Shown here: positions 49,901 to 60,989 of the stretch, one piece after another
Numbering within the stretch: position 1 is the first letter of the stretch
Layout of the letters: every line of letters begins with the position of its first letter
NCBI RefSeq assembly: GCF_000224145.3
Contig: NC_020174.2
Span: 2,496,791 to 2,560,790 of the forward strand
Reading direction: 5' to 3'
DNA length: 64,000 bases
Source: Ciona intestinalis
Lineage: Eukaryota; Chordata; Ascidiacea; Phlebobranchia; Cionidae
The notes under the pieces: generated by a model
Database searches by the model: none
The model's input: only the letters and a program-made list of their open reading frames with translations
Told to the model about the DNA's origin: nothing
Made by a program: the position numbers and the translations under genes

Positions 49901-50322
49901 TTGATTTTAATATTTATAATTAGCAGAAATCGTGGGCCTCACAATCTAACTACCGGCACTCAGTCGATCTTCGTCAAATTAACCGAAACGACAATAGTGA
50001 CTTTGACCAGCAGATGGGAGTAGAGAGAAGTGTGTCGGTTCACACGAGCTCAACTTACTGTGGTGGTGTTGCGCCGTCAAGTGGCGATTCTCTCACGGGT
50101 TCGTTTCAAGAGCAAACATCATTTTTGCCGCAAACGACCGTTAAGCATTTGTTTGTCGATAGTTACGCACGCAAGTGGCCACGCAGCACTGTAGCTCGTT
50201 GTCCAGAGGATGCGTGCACTTTAATACGATCGAGTTCTCTGCGTTGCGTAGAAACTGATAATGTAAATAATGGGGAACCTACTCAGTGCAGGAAGACTTG
50301 GCACTCAAGCAATTTTCAGTGA
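37918..50322 (+). CDS. Adhesion G protein-coupled receptor with an N-terminal kringle domain
   Basis: A class B2 receptor of 1361 residues. Twenty-five exons: 37918-38050, 38457-38726, 38857-38925, 39013-39324, 39390-39594, 39765-39919, 40043-40202, 40703-40804, 40941-41149, 41409-41722, 42224-42392, 42696-42887, 43021-43143, 43473-43519, 44556-44734, 45145-45247, 45753-45836, 46338-46463, 46812-46977, 47776-47886, 48163-48281, 48449-48564, 48774-48900, 49389-49484 and 49924-50322. Order: signal peptide (MWIVASRLGFIILCCLALS); a kringle at about 57-134 with six cysteines (ETCYSGPGHDYRG, CRNPEPTENRGPWCY); about 450 residues of unrecognised ectodomain; GAIN-like region; GPS with TCACNHTTNFAILL, where cleavage would fall between the two Thr of HTT; then seven helices (MVAHFHLVISLILFHVVQLF, FMWMLCEGITLHLNV, GAFVLMPILGIPWVFGF). 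The tail is 150 residues, Ser/Thr rich, with no clear PDZ ligand. All phases agree. Least certain: the 39594 and 40804 junctions and the exon at 43473. Confidence 0.85.
38115..38400. mobile_element. tRNA-derived SINE-like element, near full length
   Basis: Starts with a tRNA-like head whose B-box-like stretch is GGGTTCAAGGCTG, then GCTACCGTTGTGGGCGTG, TTGCTTTAACCCAGTGGAGC, and a tail ending AAATAAGTTACATTCGTTCA. The same modules recur many times in the window. Confidence 0.6.
38748..38830. mobile_element. MITE, same family, fragment
   Basis: AGTACTGTGGGGTACGGTGG followed by GACACA; then degenerate. In the intron after the kringle exon. Confidence 0.35.
42660..42690. repeat. AT-rich low-complexity tract
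   Basis: TATATATATA followed by a T run just before the acceptor of the exon at 42696. Another AT-rich tract spans 44935-45065, and an ATT run lies at 42995-43014. Confidence 0.7.
43789..43982. mobile_element. MITE, same family, in an adhesion GPCR intron
   Basis: Degenerate left end (AGGGTCTGGAAAGATGGGAC), a good interior and the end GTCCCATCTTACCCCAAAGT. Confidence 0.6.
47065..47140. mobile_element. hAT-like transposon end fragment
   Basis: The stretch CAGTGGTTCCCAAAGTATGG followed by GTTGCGACCC and GGGTCGC resembles the typical terminal sequence of hAT elements. No second end identified. Confidence 0.35.
47925..48115. mobile_element. SINE-like element, same family, reverse orientation
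   Basis: Reads TTAAGTGTCTTGTCCAAGGC then AATAGTAGCAGCAATGTGCT and ends in the tRNA-like head ACCTAACCATTGTGCCAAG. Confidence 0.5.
48565..48685. repeat. Degenerate CATAAAAAG repeat
   Basis: About seven irregular units of TCATAAAAAG type in the intron between exons 48449-48564 and 48774-48900 of the adhesion GPCR gene. Confidence 0.6.
49043..49230. mobile_element. SINE-like element, same family, in an adhesion GPCR intron
   Basis: Contains GCTGTGGCACAGTGGTTAAC (A-box-like), TATGTGTCCTTAAGCAAGAT and GCACCCACAAAGTTACATG. Confidence 0.55.
49600..49734 (+). other. Possible alternative terminal exon of the adhesion GPCR
   Basis: After exon 49389-49484 a good acceptor (ATTTTTCAG at 49591-49599) is followed by 44 in-phase codons beginning HDKNTNTLKQVNINTT and then a TAA. 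If used, it would replace the 132-residue final exon with a short ending and remove most of the cytoplasmic tail. No homology supports it and AT-rich DNA gives such frames by chance, so it may be only intron. Confidence 0.25.
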
Positions 50323-50951
50323 TGTTGTTTGTTGGTTTGCCAGTGGTACAGGGCAAAGTTCGAAGTACTTGCTTTTATCGCATGTCTTTGACATTCCTTT
50401 GGCAGTTTATCTTGTAAGTAAACACCATGTACATAACTTTGACTGTACCTTGTCACATTTCTTTTTCCTTTTGATATTTATAAAGAACCTGCATGCATTT
50501 CTGGACAAAAAACTGGTGTATTGTCATTGCAGTTACATTGCACAGCAATTAAAGTTTTAAGTGGAAGAACTTCTGGAAAATGACCAAGGAAGTAACTAAT
50601 AGGATATGTGAATAATTTATGTGCTTTAACATTAAGGGGTATGGTTTGGATTTGAACCAAATTTGTTTGCTGCAAAAACACTGGCAACAGAGTACAAATA
50701 TATTAAATAACACTAAGACACTTTTACAAAGCAGAAAATAAAAAGACAGTGCAGCTTAAAATAAAAAAAAAACAACAAGCTTTAGTAACATGAAATTCTC
50801 TCAGCACAGTAGCAACTGAAAAGTCAAAAAAAAGATTTTGCAAGTGCTATGTTATATGTCCTAGACAGCAAGCCCTTCAGTAAGCATTGCAAGATTTGCC
50901 ATACGCATGGAATTGCATTTGTTCAGAGTGTGTGAGGCTCAGAGTTGTTTG
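50323..50951. other. Convergent 3' region of the adhesion GPCR and C1orf21-like genes
   Basis: 3' UTR sequence of both genes. Nothing else recognised. Confidence 0.55.
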
Positions 50952-53900
50952 TCACCTTGATCGTATTGCTAAACTGTGATGACCAGCACTACCGTTGCGT
51001 TGGCCTCGAAAGGATTTAAGAGAAGCTATTGAACAGTCATCTTCTGAACAATAGTCCTTGCCCTGAAAATAAAAAATGGGAATTTAATTTGGTTTTAGAA
51101 ATTTGTAGACAACAAAAGAGATAGTGGTGTGTATTCATTTGGATCATTACTTATTCTGTATTTCTTTTTGGGGTCATTAAAGTTTACACTTTTTATTAAA
51201 CACCTGTGTCTACGTGTTGTGTTAATGGGACAAAAAGGTATTGAAATGTGCAGCTGCCAAATTGAGCCACTTAAACTCAACAAATAGCATTTTAGCACGT
51301 AATTTGTAACCAAGTTGGCACACAGTGTTATCGCGTTTGGCACATTTTCCCAGAAGCCGTCGCTTATACAATTTTAAGCAAACAAAGAGAAGGATAATCC
51401 ACTTATAGCTCAACAACCATAATGGATGACATGACAGATAGATCAAGTAGCCACTCTACGGTTGGCCTTCCCACTTGATAAAGTGAGCTATGAATATGAG
51501 GACCCATGGCAACCGGCAGCAACGGTTGATTGCTGGGCAAGCATAGCGCGAGTTTGAAAAATGTAAAGTCAATATTGTGCCAATTGCACTGTAAAGATAC
51601 TCTGTGTTTATTCAAAGGGAAGGTTTTGTTTGTTTCAAAATGGCAACCTCTCCTGAAAAATTCCCATTTCAACTTTCAAATGACTTTAAATAGTGAGGGA
51701 TACATATATCTCATTGAATGAATTTTTCTTCTGAGGCACCGCCTGTAGGCGGAAAAATAGATCATGCCGCAACTTCAAAAAGATGTGAAATATGGGTGAA
51801 CAAATGATGTGGAATCGCGGCAACTAATGAAAATTTGTGTCGGTGCCTCATCAATCAAAAGTTTGTTGTAACGCTCCAACGAGTAAACATTGGTTGACGT
51901 GTGGTCAACAAAGTTGCGATGTGAGAGCTTAGAGATAACATCTGTTTTGGCCTGGACACCATGGAAGAGCGTATTTACATAAGCGGGAATGCGAGAATAA
52001 ACGGTACTACCACTTTGGTTGGAATGTGAAATGAGAGTGGTCAGGGCACAAGTTATTGTTACATATTCCAAGTTAGTTGGCCTTGATAATTGAATCCATA
52101 AGCGATGTCCAATAAAACTTGTTTGTTCATTGACTTCACCTTATTCAGCATTACACAGGGTAATTGCTCTCCTAAAATAGCTCTTCATATTTGCTTTTGC
52201 CGGCACTTTTATAGTTTTATTTTGCATGACACATTTGTTTGGACACAAAACAAGATAAAAAACCGCAAAATATTTGACCACAGTTCGTTTCTCCACCCGA
52301 ACTGACAAACATGTTATGCCATAAAAACAATCTCATGATAGATTTGAAAACACATGATCTGCATGTCATGCTCGCATGTGACCGAGTTCAGTCGTCACAT
52401 GCACATTGTGGAAAATCTCAACCAAGTTCAGCACATACAGCATGCAGCGTCATGAAGTTTACTGCATGATTGTTAAAAACCTATTTGGGACTTTAGACCC
52501 TTAAACGTTAAGTTAGTGAACCCTCATCCCGTAAAGTAGAATGTGTGTTGGTTCACTCGTAAAGAAAGTCTTGAATTGATATAGTTTTTTTGCAAACAGA
52601 CAAGAGTGCTATTAATAACTGAATGTACATTGCCCCCCAGCAAGAGGTTTGCCGTTACCACAGAGTGCAGAGTGAGCATAGATACACCAAACACTATAAA
52701 TCACAACCGCGTCACCCAGTTCATTAACCGTGAAGACAGAGATAGGACCGCTTGTCTCTAATGTCACCAAACTCGGACCAGTATTTTTATTGTTTGCTCG
52801 GACTGGTCATAAACTCAAAGACCATTTGCGAAGATTTAATCAGCAATAACATCAGCATAATACGATTTTCGTTGTTTTTACGTGTCGGATTTTAATAATT
52901 AATTTTCATTTGACGTTTTTGCTCCGCTGGCAAACACAGTTTAAAGAGAATATGTATCGCACGAGCGTATTGAAAGTTTTATTGCACCCAGTGAATATTT
53001 ATTAAGTTATACACCACATTCTATGTTTGCAAGCCATAATATTTGCTCACTATCCAACCTAACACCCGCAGCCTTGCTGTATGTTCACACATTAATTTAT
53101 CCTTATTAAAATAGCAATTTAGGTGAGTCCTTGAAACATTCCAAGGCTATTGCTACTGTGTGTGTATCTTGTTCAAACAGCTTTCAATATATGATATATA
53201 TCTAATTGTGTTCCATGTTTTTACAGTGAAGCTGTGAATGTTTTGAAAAGATGGCCTAATGGCACTGTTCAACAAGACATCTGGTGTCAGATAACAATGG
53301 AACGAAGACGGTATGTTTGCTTTTACGGAGCGTACTATGAATTGACGTTTTAAAATTGAGCGATAAAAACATCCCCCGCATGAAAAGTTCAATATTCAAT
53401 TAAACACACCGCACGCCTACGTGCTCAAAGCCATTTCCAAACATGTTTATGCACTTTTGTGCTTAATATAGAGCTAGGGAGTAAATTATTAATATAATAT
53501 TTACATAACGTCAAGTTCAATATGTACCTGTGCAATTTTTTCATCCAGCATACGAAAGAAGTCTTTCTGGCTTTGTGTCAATGTTAGCTTGCTGAAAATA
53601 AGGTAAATAAAAAATATATGGAATATATGCAATAGGCATACATATATTTAATACAAAAATGAATCTAATATGACCATGAGGGTAAATTTTGTTTAAAAAA
53701 AAAAATTATTATTATATATATATATATACTTATATAAACTTTCATAAAATTGTATGTTTACAGACAGCCCACACAACCAAACAACAGACATTGGTGTTTT
53801 AATATATTTCAACCCACCTATTTCTTGGACCGAATGGAATAAATTTTGACTTGATCTCTGGCACAGTGGGCTTGGCAGGTGAGGTGTTTAACAAAGGTTC

Positions 53901-54769
53901 TGATGTATGTCGCTTCACAGGGTGAGTCACGCACGTTAAACTTGGGGAATTCTGCAATAACAAAACAGATTTAAAACTGTGTATTTTTTACCACAAATTT
54001 AGTTTATTTAGGGTTACTGCAACGTTATGATTTGTAACATGATACAGCAAATCTCTTTAAAAAAGTATTTTCCTTTCTCACAAATTTAGTTACACTACTG
54101 TAAAACTACATTTACAGTCTGTTTTTTGTTTGCAGATAAATTACATAGGATTAAAAGAAACAATTTCTGGTTTTCAAACTTTAAATTTAAATTCTCACTT
54201 TTACTTCTCCATCGCTGACTCTTCGATGTATCGCATTTCGATTTTTCGTTGTAAATCCCAAAGCTCTTTGTGAGGCAATAATACTAGTTCTATTCTGCTG
54301 TTCATTTGCGCATACAGTGGCACTGTCCGTCTGATTCGGCAGCAAAATCCTTTGCTGGTCGTTATTGTTTGACCATTTCGACACTGACGCACCTCTTATA
54401 ATGGTTGCCATGGCAACTGGTGGGTCATCATGGTACGCGGAACCATTCTTTGATAAGTCCACAGATTTTGAGCGATGTGGGGCAAAGATTTCAGAGGATG
54501 TGCGAAATATTCTGTTGTTTTCTGTCTCCTCACTGGAATTGCTATTGCATATCGACGAATCATGAGATTTTGTTAAAGAACTTCTTTTTTCTTCTAAAAA
54601 AAAGTTTATATTTCAATTTTTAGAATAAAATAGTGTATTATGTTTAACAGGATAGTTTATTTATGTTGATTTTTTGCTTACCTGATGTGCTATTTTCAAC
54701 GGCTGTTTCTTCATCTTTATTTTGTAAGTTTACTACTTTAACAGGTCGTCTTGAAAAGTTGCAACCCAT
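50952..54769 (-). CDS. C1orf21-like (PIG13) probable N-myristoylated protein
   Basis: Five exons on the minus strand: 54769-54682, 54593-54199, 53951-53818, 53591-53528 and 51062-50952. They encode 263 residues. The ending SQKDFFRMLDEKIAQ followed by GKDYCSEDD matches the C-terminal motif of human C1orf21 (SQQEFFRMLDEKIEKGRDYC), which has only 121 residues and unknown function. The start MGCNFSRRP offers Gly2 for N-myristoylation and Cys3 for palmitoylation, as in C1orf21 (MGCASA), so membrane attachment is likely. The long middle (residues 30-205) is polar and Ser, Asn and Arg rich with no recognised domain. After the shared motif the Ciona-type protein has about 26 more residues ending AIRSR. 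The last intron is about 2.5 kb. The second exon is the least constrained by homology, but its phase and splice sites fit. Confidence 0.82.
51063..53527. other. Large last intron of the C1orf21-like gene
   Basis: About 2.5 kb, unusually long for this window. An open frame of 98 codons on the minus strand (51775-52071) has no recognisable domain. Contains no MITE, unlike most large introns here. Confidence 0.5.
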
Positions 54770-56056
54770 GTGTACTATACTGAAACTTGCTATATTTCTA
54801 GTGACATAAAAAGTTGAGTTTTGTATTTATTAAAACAGCAAGTAAACCATCATGATATTTGGTATTGCCAGATTTTGGTCTATCAATCACTAAAAAGGAA
54901 TAAACTTTATACCACATGTCATTAGGTTGGCTTTCTTTACTAGTGAATGGGTGTAACGTTGGTCCACTATTTAACCGGCTTGTGTTAACAAAGAACAGGG
55001 GCGGGGGGAAATGTTGGGCAAACTAATCTGCTGTCAAAGTTGGGAGAATTTGAGACCGAAAACAGCTTCATATTGTCTGGCGCCATGGTTGCAATTTATC
55101 GGCGGGCAAATTCCGGATGTTTAAACGTATTGCTTTGACATGCTCTGAACTAATATTTGGAAAAAGCGGGACACATACTGCTTAAGCAAACAAGCAGCCA
55201 TATTTCCTTTAAGTTATTCATTGAACGGCGAATCATGAATTTAACAATGCACAATCGCTGGTGCCAACGTAAATAAATCTAAATTCTACCTAAGAAATGG
55301 TTTACATTTATTTATAACGAGGGGTAAGTTAATTTCTTGTCTAACTGAAGTAACGCCACTGGCACTTTTGATGGTATTATATCAAGCTTCTGCAAACTAC
55401 TTTCTGTTTTATATCGAAAGTAGATTCCATTCACACGCAAAACGCATTCTGGGCAAAAAAACGATCCAAATCTTGTTGTAAACTGAACATCTTACTTCTG
55501 CCCTGCTCAGCTGGGCTGTGCGTGCAATTCAAATGTACGATACACGACCGGTGTTTCGTTTTATAAGGCAAATTCTATTTACTTAAGTTTTTAAGACGGC
55601 TCTTTGCTTCAGCTAACGGTCAAGTACCTTTCTGAAGCCGCCGCACAGAGAGAGAAAGAGAGAAGGAGCTGATTTAGCTAAGATAGCTGTCCATTCCCTC
55701 TAAATCCCGGATAATATAAATAGTAAATACCCAATTTAGTACAGAAAGAAACCGACGCCCGTGTACCCTACCTTTAAAGGCTTCAAATCTCATCGGCACT
55801 GAAGCTGGGTAATGTTCTATTACAGCCATTGGAAAAATGTTGAATTCGAGAAACACCGAATTTTACTAGTAAACAACTGTATTTGTCTTTGCAGCGCATT
55901 TTGTTGAACCGTAGGTCTACTGTCGAATCAAAGAGATTAAAATTAATTGTTTTAATCACTTTGGTCTAATTATACCAACAAAATGTTTGACTATTACCCG
56001 TAAAAGGATTTTTTAAAAAGTCCTGTCTCAGTCTCGTCTAACCTCGTCCTAAACTA

Positions 56057-56246
56057 CAGTAGGGTGGGAAAGATGGGACACCTTTTTATTCTATTTTTTC
56101 GTCCCATGTGGTAGTAAACAAAGAGCATTTAAAGAATTATATACCGTATCCTCGCGACCGTTGATTGGTAATTGTTTAAAACACGATCGAGAAAATAGAA
56201 TGAAAACAATTTTAGGTTTGGAAGTGTATCGTTTCAATCCCCCATG
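56057..56246. mobile_element. MITE, same family, damaged right end
   Basis: Begins AGTAGGGTGGGAAAGATGGG; interior present; the right end is degenerate around CCCCCATGATAA. Confidence 0.55.
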
Positions 56247-56272
56247 ATAATAATTTAATATTTCCGTTTTAT

Positions 56273-56460
56273 ATAGCAGGGTGGGGTAAGATGGGACACA
56301 TTTTTATTCTATTTTTTTGTCCCATTTGGTACTAAACAAAAAAGATTCAAAGAAGTATAAAACCGTATCCTCACGGCTTCCATAGACCGTTCATAACTGT
56401 TCAAAACACGACCTTTATTTTGTGCTAAAGGTGTCCCAACTTCTCCCACCCCACTGTACC
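56273..56460. mobile_element. MITE, same family, full length
   Basis: Begins ATAGCAGGGTGGGGTAAGAT and ends CCAACTTCTCCCACCCCACT. Directly follows the copy at 56057, giving a two-copy cluster. Confidence 0.65.
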
Positions 56461-57860
56461 TTAGAAATAATGTTGTATATTTTATAAGCTTTGTGTATTT
56501 GACATTTATGTGCGTTTTCTGCAGTCCAATGAAGCCTAGATTATTAACGAGGTTGACAATTTATTGTCAAGACTACAGCTTATTCGAATAGAATTTGTAT
56601 ATGCTTTAGTTAAGTTCGTTATTTTAAAGACGTCAGCAGACGACATACGCATGGGTATCTTGTTCGGCAAGCAGTGGTGAACAAAGTGTTCCACTTATAT
56701 TGGCATATGGATCATATATGGCAAGTACAATGCATATACATCCTAGACCTAAAGCTTTCAGCGTGAAACTTTTTTCAGCAGTAAATCGCAAGGTTGTGTT
56801 ATATAAAAGTTAAACCGAAAGGACAATTTTGACGATACAGTTTTATAACCGTGCACGGAAGCGTATGTGTAGATCATTTGACGCCACCGGGGTCAATGGC
56901 GGGGCGGCACTCATTCACCATTATGTGTGCAAGCACCCTACCATATATTAGAAAACCGCCTTTATGACAGTATGTTAAGGTGTCACGTTCGTGGAACAAC
57001 CATTGGCGAATCTACTAGATGTTTGCGAAGACCCTTACGGGTTGTCAAAATTATCAGTCATATATACGTTATGAAAATGAAAAATAATCCCTTCAAAACA
57101 GTTACCCACAAAGTTACGTGGTAACTCGTAACCAGGCGTCAGTGGTATGAAAGCGAACATCCATGTTATAACGACTGTATAGATTCCTCGGGCGAGTCAA
57201 AAAACACATTCATTCGTTACTTGAAATTGTACTTACGTGGAAGGACATAGGAATTTGAAGTTGTAGAAATAATATCAGTAATAACATCTTGTGTTAATTC
57301 TTAATATATCTTAACCCCTGCGCAACATTATTATGTTATTTATCTTGCGGAACCTGTGCCGCATATATGCCGTAATTCGAGACATGATTAAACGGTAAAA
57401 ATCACAGTATAGAAAAAAAACGATATTGGTAAACTTGCAAAAAAAACATTAAAACAATACCAAAAGCAGACTATTGCAGAATGCGTAACTCAGCCCGCTA
57501 ACTTTCGTGGACTTAACTCTTTGCAGTCTCTGTCGTCTATTCTTTAGAAAAACCTACTAAACAAAACAGGCGGTTGTCTATATTAACAGTATATTACAAG
57601 CTCACGACCAAACCCTGAACTCGTCATTGAACTAGGTAATACGTCATTCAACTAGGTAATTGAACAACACAGATTTACTGAAACGTCGTAACAAGTATTG
57701 GTAAATGCGCGGGAAGTGACGCGGGGTATAGTGGACCACACGGGTGCGAAATTTCTTCTCAAATCTAATGCGTGCGCACTTTTAAGAAGAGTCAGTTTTT
57801 GGACGATAACCGCCTGTAAGGATGAGGTCCATTCTAAAGTTCCAATAGCTCTGGAAAAAT

Positions 57861-58048
57861 ATAGTAGGTGGGGTAAGATGAGACACCTTTTCATTCTATT
57901 TTCTCATCCCATTTGGTAGTAAACAAAGAACATTCAAAAAATAACAAAATCGTATCTTCACGGCTACAACAGACTGCTGCTAATTTTTTAAAACAAGATC
58001 AGGATATTATGTACTAAAGGTTTCCCATCTTCCCCTATCCTACCATAT
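57861..58048. mobile_element. MITE, same family, full length
   Basis: Begins ATAGTAGGTGGGGTAAGATG and ends CCATCTTCCCCTATCCTACC. Confidence 0.65.
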
Positions 58049-58314
58049 CAAAAATCCATACAATAGTTAATTCCAAATATTATAAATAAAGCAATGTAAC
58101 CTCGTGTGTTTTAAATGTGAATGTAATATACTTAATCCTCACGTGGCCGGAAAACGACAGTCGTTAAAACACGGGTGTTAATACACCTCCTGCCAGCTTA
58201 CAAGTTACCATGTGGGCCTATGTTACTTTGTGGTTTTATTATATATATTATGATAGTACCAATTCGTGGTATAACCCAAGAAGCGTCATATATTTTGATT
58301 TTGGAAATACTGGG

Positions 58315-58350
58315 GTTAAGTGTTCCATCTTACCCCACCCTACTATATTC
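58315..58350. mobile_element. MITE, same family, end fragment
   Basis: GTTAAGTGTTCCATCTTACC then CCACCCTACTATA: one terminal repeat only. Confidence 0.45.
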
Positions 58351-58691
58351 AATCTTTATGCAAATAGGATATAAATATATACACTGTTTAAATGACCATA
58401 ACTGCAACATTTATTTGTTATTTTTATGATTTTTTTTTATGTGAGGACATGTTAAACACAAAGTTTACAACATAAAACCAGCTAAAATCAATGAGTTGAA
58501 AGCGGCCATAGAAAGACAATGACACTTACCATTTACCAATAAAGGAAATCTGTGATTTTCAATTTTTGAGTATTTACTGTAAAATTAAAATAAAAACAAC
58601 CTACACAGATTCTAAATCTTTCAAGAAAAAAAAGTAAATATATGTTCAAATCTACACAGTGAAAAATATGCATATACAGTGAACAAAATCT

Positions 58692-59525
58692 CTATTGCTG
58701 CTGAAAGTCAAGCAGTCTTGCTTCCACAAGTTTCTGAATATCAGATCTCATTCTTGGTTCACAGGTTCGTAAAAGTTGTTGTACTTTATCGGGTTCAGTT
58801 TTTAACAAAGTAAAAAGGTTCTGTATGTCTGGCTTCATCAGAATTGACTTTATTTCTGGATTTGATAAAATTCGATCCATTTCATTCTTGTCTTGCTCTG
58901 TCATCTGCGTATCAACTTTGTTAGAGGATGTTGCTCCATTATCTTTGTCAGATACGTCAGCAAGTTCAGTAAAGTGCTGACCTAGAATTTTATAAAATTG
59001 CTTAAAAAACAACTGGACTTGAGCATCATTTTTGTAATATTCCATCGCTGCTTTTGGGTCTTTTTGCATCCATTGAATTGCTTGATTAAACTTCGGATCA
59101 GATAGTTGCTTCAAAAGATCATCATTGCTCTCAATGGACTTTAGAAGATCCTCTGTGATCCACGTTTTATCATCAAGAAGTTTGTTTCCAGTTTCCTTCA
59201 TAGCATTTTGAACATCATCAAAAACTAAATGGCTTTCCTTATTTTCTTTCGGCTTCACCACATAATCTGGTTCCTTTTCACCACCTGCATTTGGCTTGCT
59301 TGGTTTTGGTTTACTACCAAATAAAAATCCCTTCTGCATTCCTCCAAATGATTTTTTCGCTTCATTCGAAGCTTCTTTATATAAAGTTTTAGTTTCCGGC
59401 TGATTAGACAGAACAGAAGACCCACTTGCAGAAATTGACTTTTCTTTCTTCAATTGAATTTCCTTGACACGCTGGACTAGAGGAGTCATATCTTCTAAGG
59501 GTGGGATACCATCTTCATCAGCCAT
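58692..59525 (-). CDS. STI1-like domain protein of unknown function, complete copy
   Basis: A single intronless frame of 277 residues starting MADEDGIPPLEDMTP. The N-terminal half is polar and lysine rich (KEIQLKKEKSISAS; GFLFGSKPKPSKPNAGG). From about residue 140 a helical region reads LLKQLSDPKFNQAIQWMQKD, then YKNDAQVQLFFKQFYKILGQ, and a second block follows with ILSNPEIKSILMKPDIQNLF. Both resemble STI1 (heat-shock chaperonin-binding) repeats, with the usual L-x-x-P spacing, as in Hop, Hip and ubiquilin, so a co-chaperone role is an inference. I do not recognise a vertebrate orthologue with confidence. An in-frame ATG 63 bases upstream exists, but the later ATG is shared with the second copy and is followed by an acidic, conserved-looking start. 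The kinase gene lies upstream on the same strand. Confidence 0.8.
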   Translation of the reverse strand: MADEDGIPPLEDMTPLVQRVKEIQLKKEKSISASGSSVLSNQPETKTLYKEASNEAKKSFGGMQKGFLFGSKPKPSKPNAGGEKEPDYVVKPKENKESHLVFDDVQNAMKETGNKLLDDKTWITEDLLKSIESNDDLLKQLSDPKFNQAIQWMQKDPKAAMEYYKNDAQVQLFFKQFYKILGQHFTELADVSDKDNGATSSNKVDTQMTEQDKNEMDRILSNPEIKSILMKPDIQNLFTLLKTEPDKVQQLLRTCEPRMRSDIQKLVEARLLDFQQQ

Positions 59526-60040
59526 TTTAAGTAAAAAAATATAATTTAAGTTAACTACACTTGAAATATCTGCAGATAAAAGTAACACAATGCAATTGAA
59601 ACATGCAAATGTACAAAAAATTCAAGTAATACCGGTGGAAATGATTGCTTTATATGAATAAGTAAGACATTAAATTACATCAATATATACAGATTGTTGG
59701 TATTTTGTACCGAAGTGATATTTACATAAAATATAGTCATTTTTTTCAAAGAATAGATTTCATAAGGTTAAATAAAATATGATAAAAAATTTACAATCGA
59801 ACAGATTAATCTCCATTCATTTTTAAAAAATTTATTTTATAGTGCAAATAATTTAAATTAATTCTCCCTAAAAACAAAATATGTATATATATACCCTAAC
59901 AACCATTTTGCAGCATAGCCTATGCTCGTATGCTGCATAGGTAAAAAATGGACTTGGTTGCCTATGATTGTGTTAGAAAACTGGCAGTACAAATAAGTGT
60001 TTTAAAATAACCAAAAATCACACGGTCTTATTTCACTAAT

Positions 60041-60458
60041 TTAGCTAGATTGCTGGAACTGATCAATGCATACACATGGACGGTTTCCTGGTGAAGGTAA
60101 AAAATCAAAACTCATTTCTTTTGCAACATCTGCTGCATGCTGAGAAATCGATGAGATATCTTGGAATTTCAATATTTCTTCCATTCTGTTGCGAACTTGA
60201 ACCATGGTTGGTCGATCATCTGGCTCATTGCTCCAAGCCTGTATCAATATTTCCTTCATACTCGAGACAATACTTGAACTTGCCTCCTCCCCCAATTCAT
60301 CGAACCGCCTTATTTGTTCATCTACGGAGGTAAGCAAAGGACGGTCTTCATTGAGAACTGAAGCCTCAAATTCCCGACGGTTTCCTGGAGCAGGAATTGC
60401 CGATCGAGACAAACCAACATAAATGCACATAGCAAAACTATAAACATCAGATGCTTTT
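60041..60458 (-). pseudogene. Partial copy of the TKL-type kinase gene (C-terminal part, cut by gap)
   Basis: This stretch matches 61487-61904, the last 139 codons of the complete kinase gene, including KASDVYSFAMCIYVG, the C-lobe and the shared ending. About five substitutions over 420 bases are visible (for example ACG to AAG changes giving LLTS versus LITS), roughly 1 percent. The frame is open to the gap at 60459. It may be a truncated duplicate or the second allele left in the assembly. Confidence 0.75.
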
Positions 60459-60583
60459 NNNNNNNNNNNNNNNNNNNNNNNNNNNNNNNNNNNNNNNNNN
60501 NNNNNNNNNNNNNNNNNNNNNNNNNNNNNNNNNNNNNNNNNNNNNNNNNNNNNNNNNNNNNNNNNNNNNNNNNNNNNNNNNNN
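60459..60583. other. Assembly gap (125 N)
   Basis: Run of N joining a kinase fragment on its left to an STI1-like gene fragment on its right, both duplicated nearby. Confidence 0.95.
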
Positions 60584-60989
60584 ATCATTGCTCTCAATGG
60601 ACTTTAGAAAGATCCTCTGTGATCCACGTTTTATCATCAAGAAGTTTGTTTCCAGTTTCCTTCATAGCATTTTGAACATCATCAAAAACTAAATGGCTTT
60701 CCTTATTTTCTTTCGGCTTCACCACATAATCTGGTTCCTTTTCACCACCTGCATTTGGCTTGCTTGGTTTTGGTTTACTACCAAATAAAAATCCCTTCTG
60801 CATTCCTCCAAATGATTTTTTCGCTTCATTCGAAGCTTCTTTATATAAAGTTTTAGTTTCCGGCTGATTAGACAGAACAGAAGACCCACTTGCAGAAATT
60901 GACTTTTCTTTCTTCAATTGAATTTCCTTGACACGCTGGACTAGAGGAGTCATATCTTCTAAGGGTGGGATACCATCTTCATCAGCCAT
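60584..60989 (-). pseudogene. Partial copy of the STI1-like gene (N-terminal part, cut by gap)
   Basis: Starts MADEDGIPPLEDM like the complete copy at 58692-59525 and matches it base for base over about 380 bases. Close to the gap it has one extra A (near 60607) that shifts the frame; a base-calling error at a contig end is likely. The rest of the gene would lie in or beyond the gap, but the sequence on the other side belongs to the kinase copy, so the order around the gap is inconsistent with a simple gene. Confidence 0.75.

Larger units (their letters stand above)
54770..58691. other. Gene-poor intergenic stretch
   Basis: Contains four MITE copies or fragments, SINE-like fragments (56925-57200, 58130-58240) and an AGAG tract at 55645-55668. 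No coding region could be supported. Confidence 0.55.

Noticed and set aside
51775-52071. 98-codon open frame on the minus strand
   Set aside because: Lies in the long intron of the C1orf21-like gene without homology or plausible splice frame; chance frame likely.
57698-57919. Opposing open frames at 57652-57919
   Set aside because: Overlap a MITE end and have no domain; no splice context.
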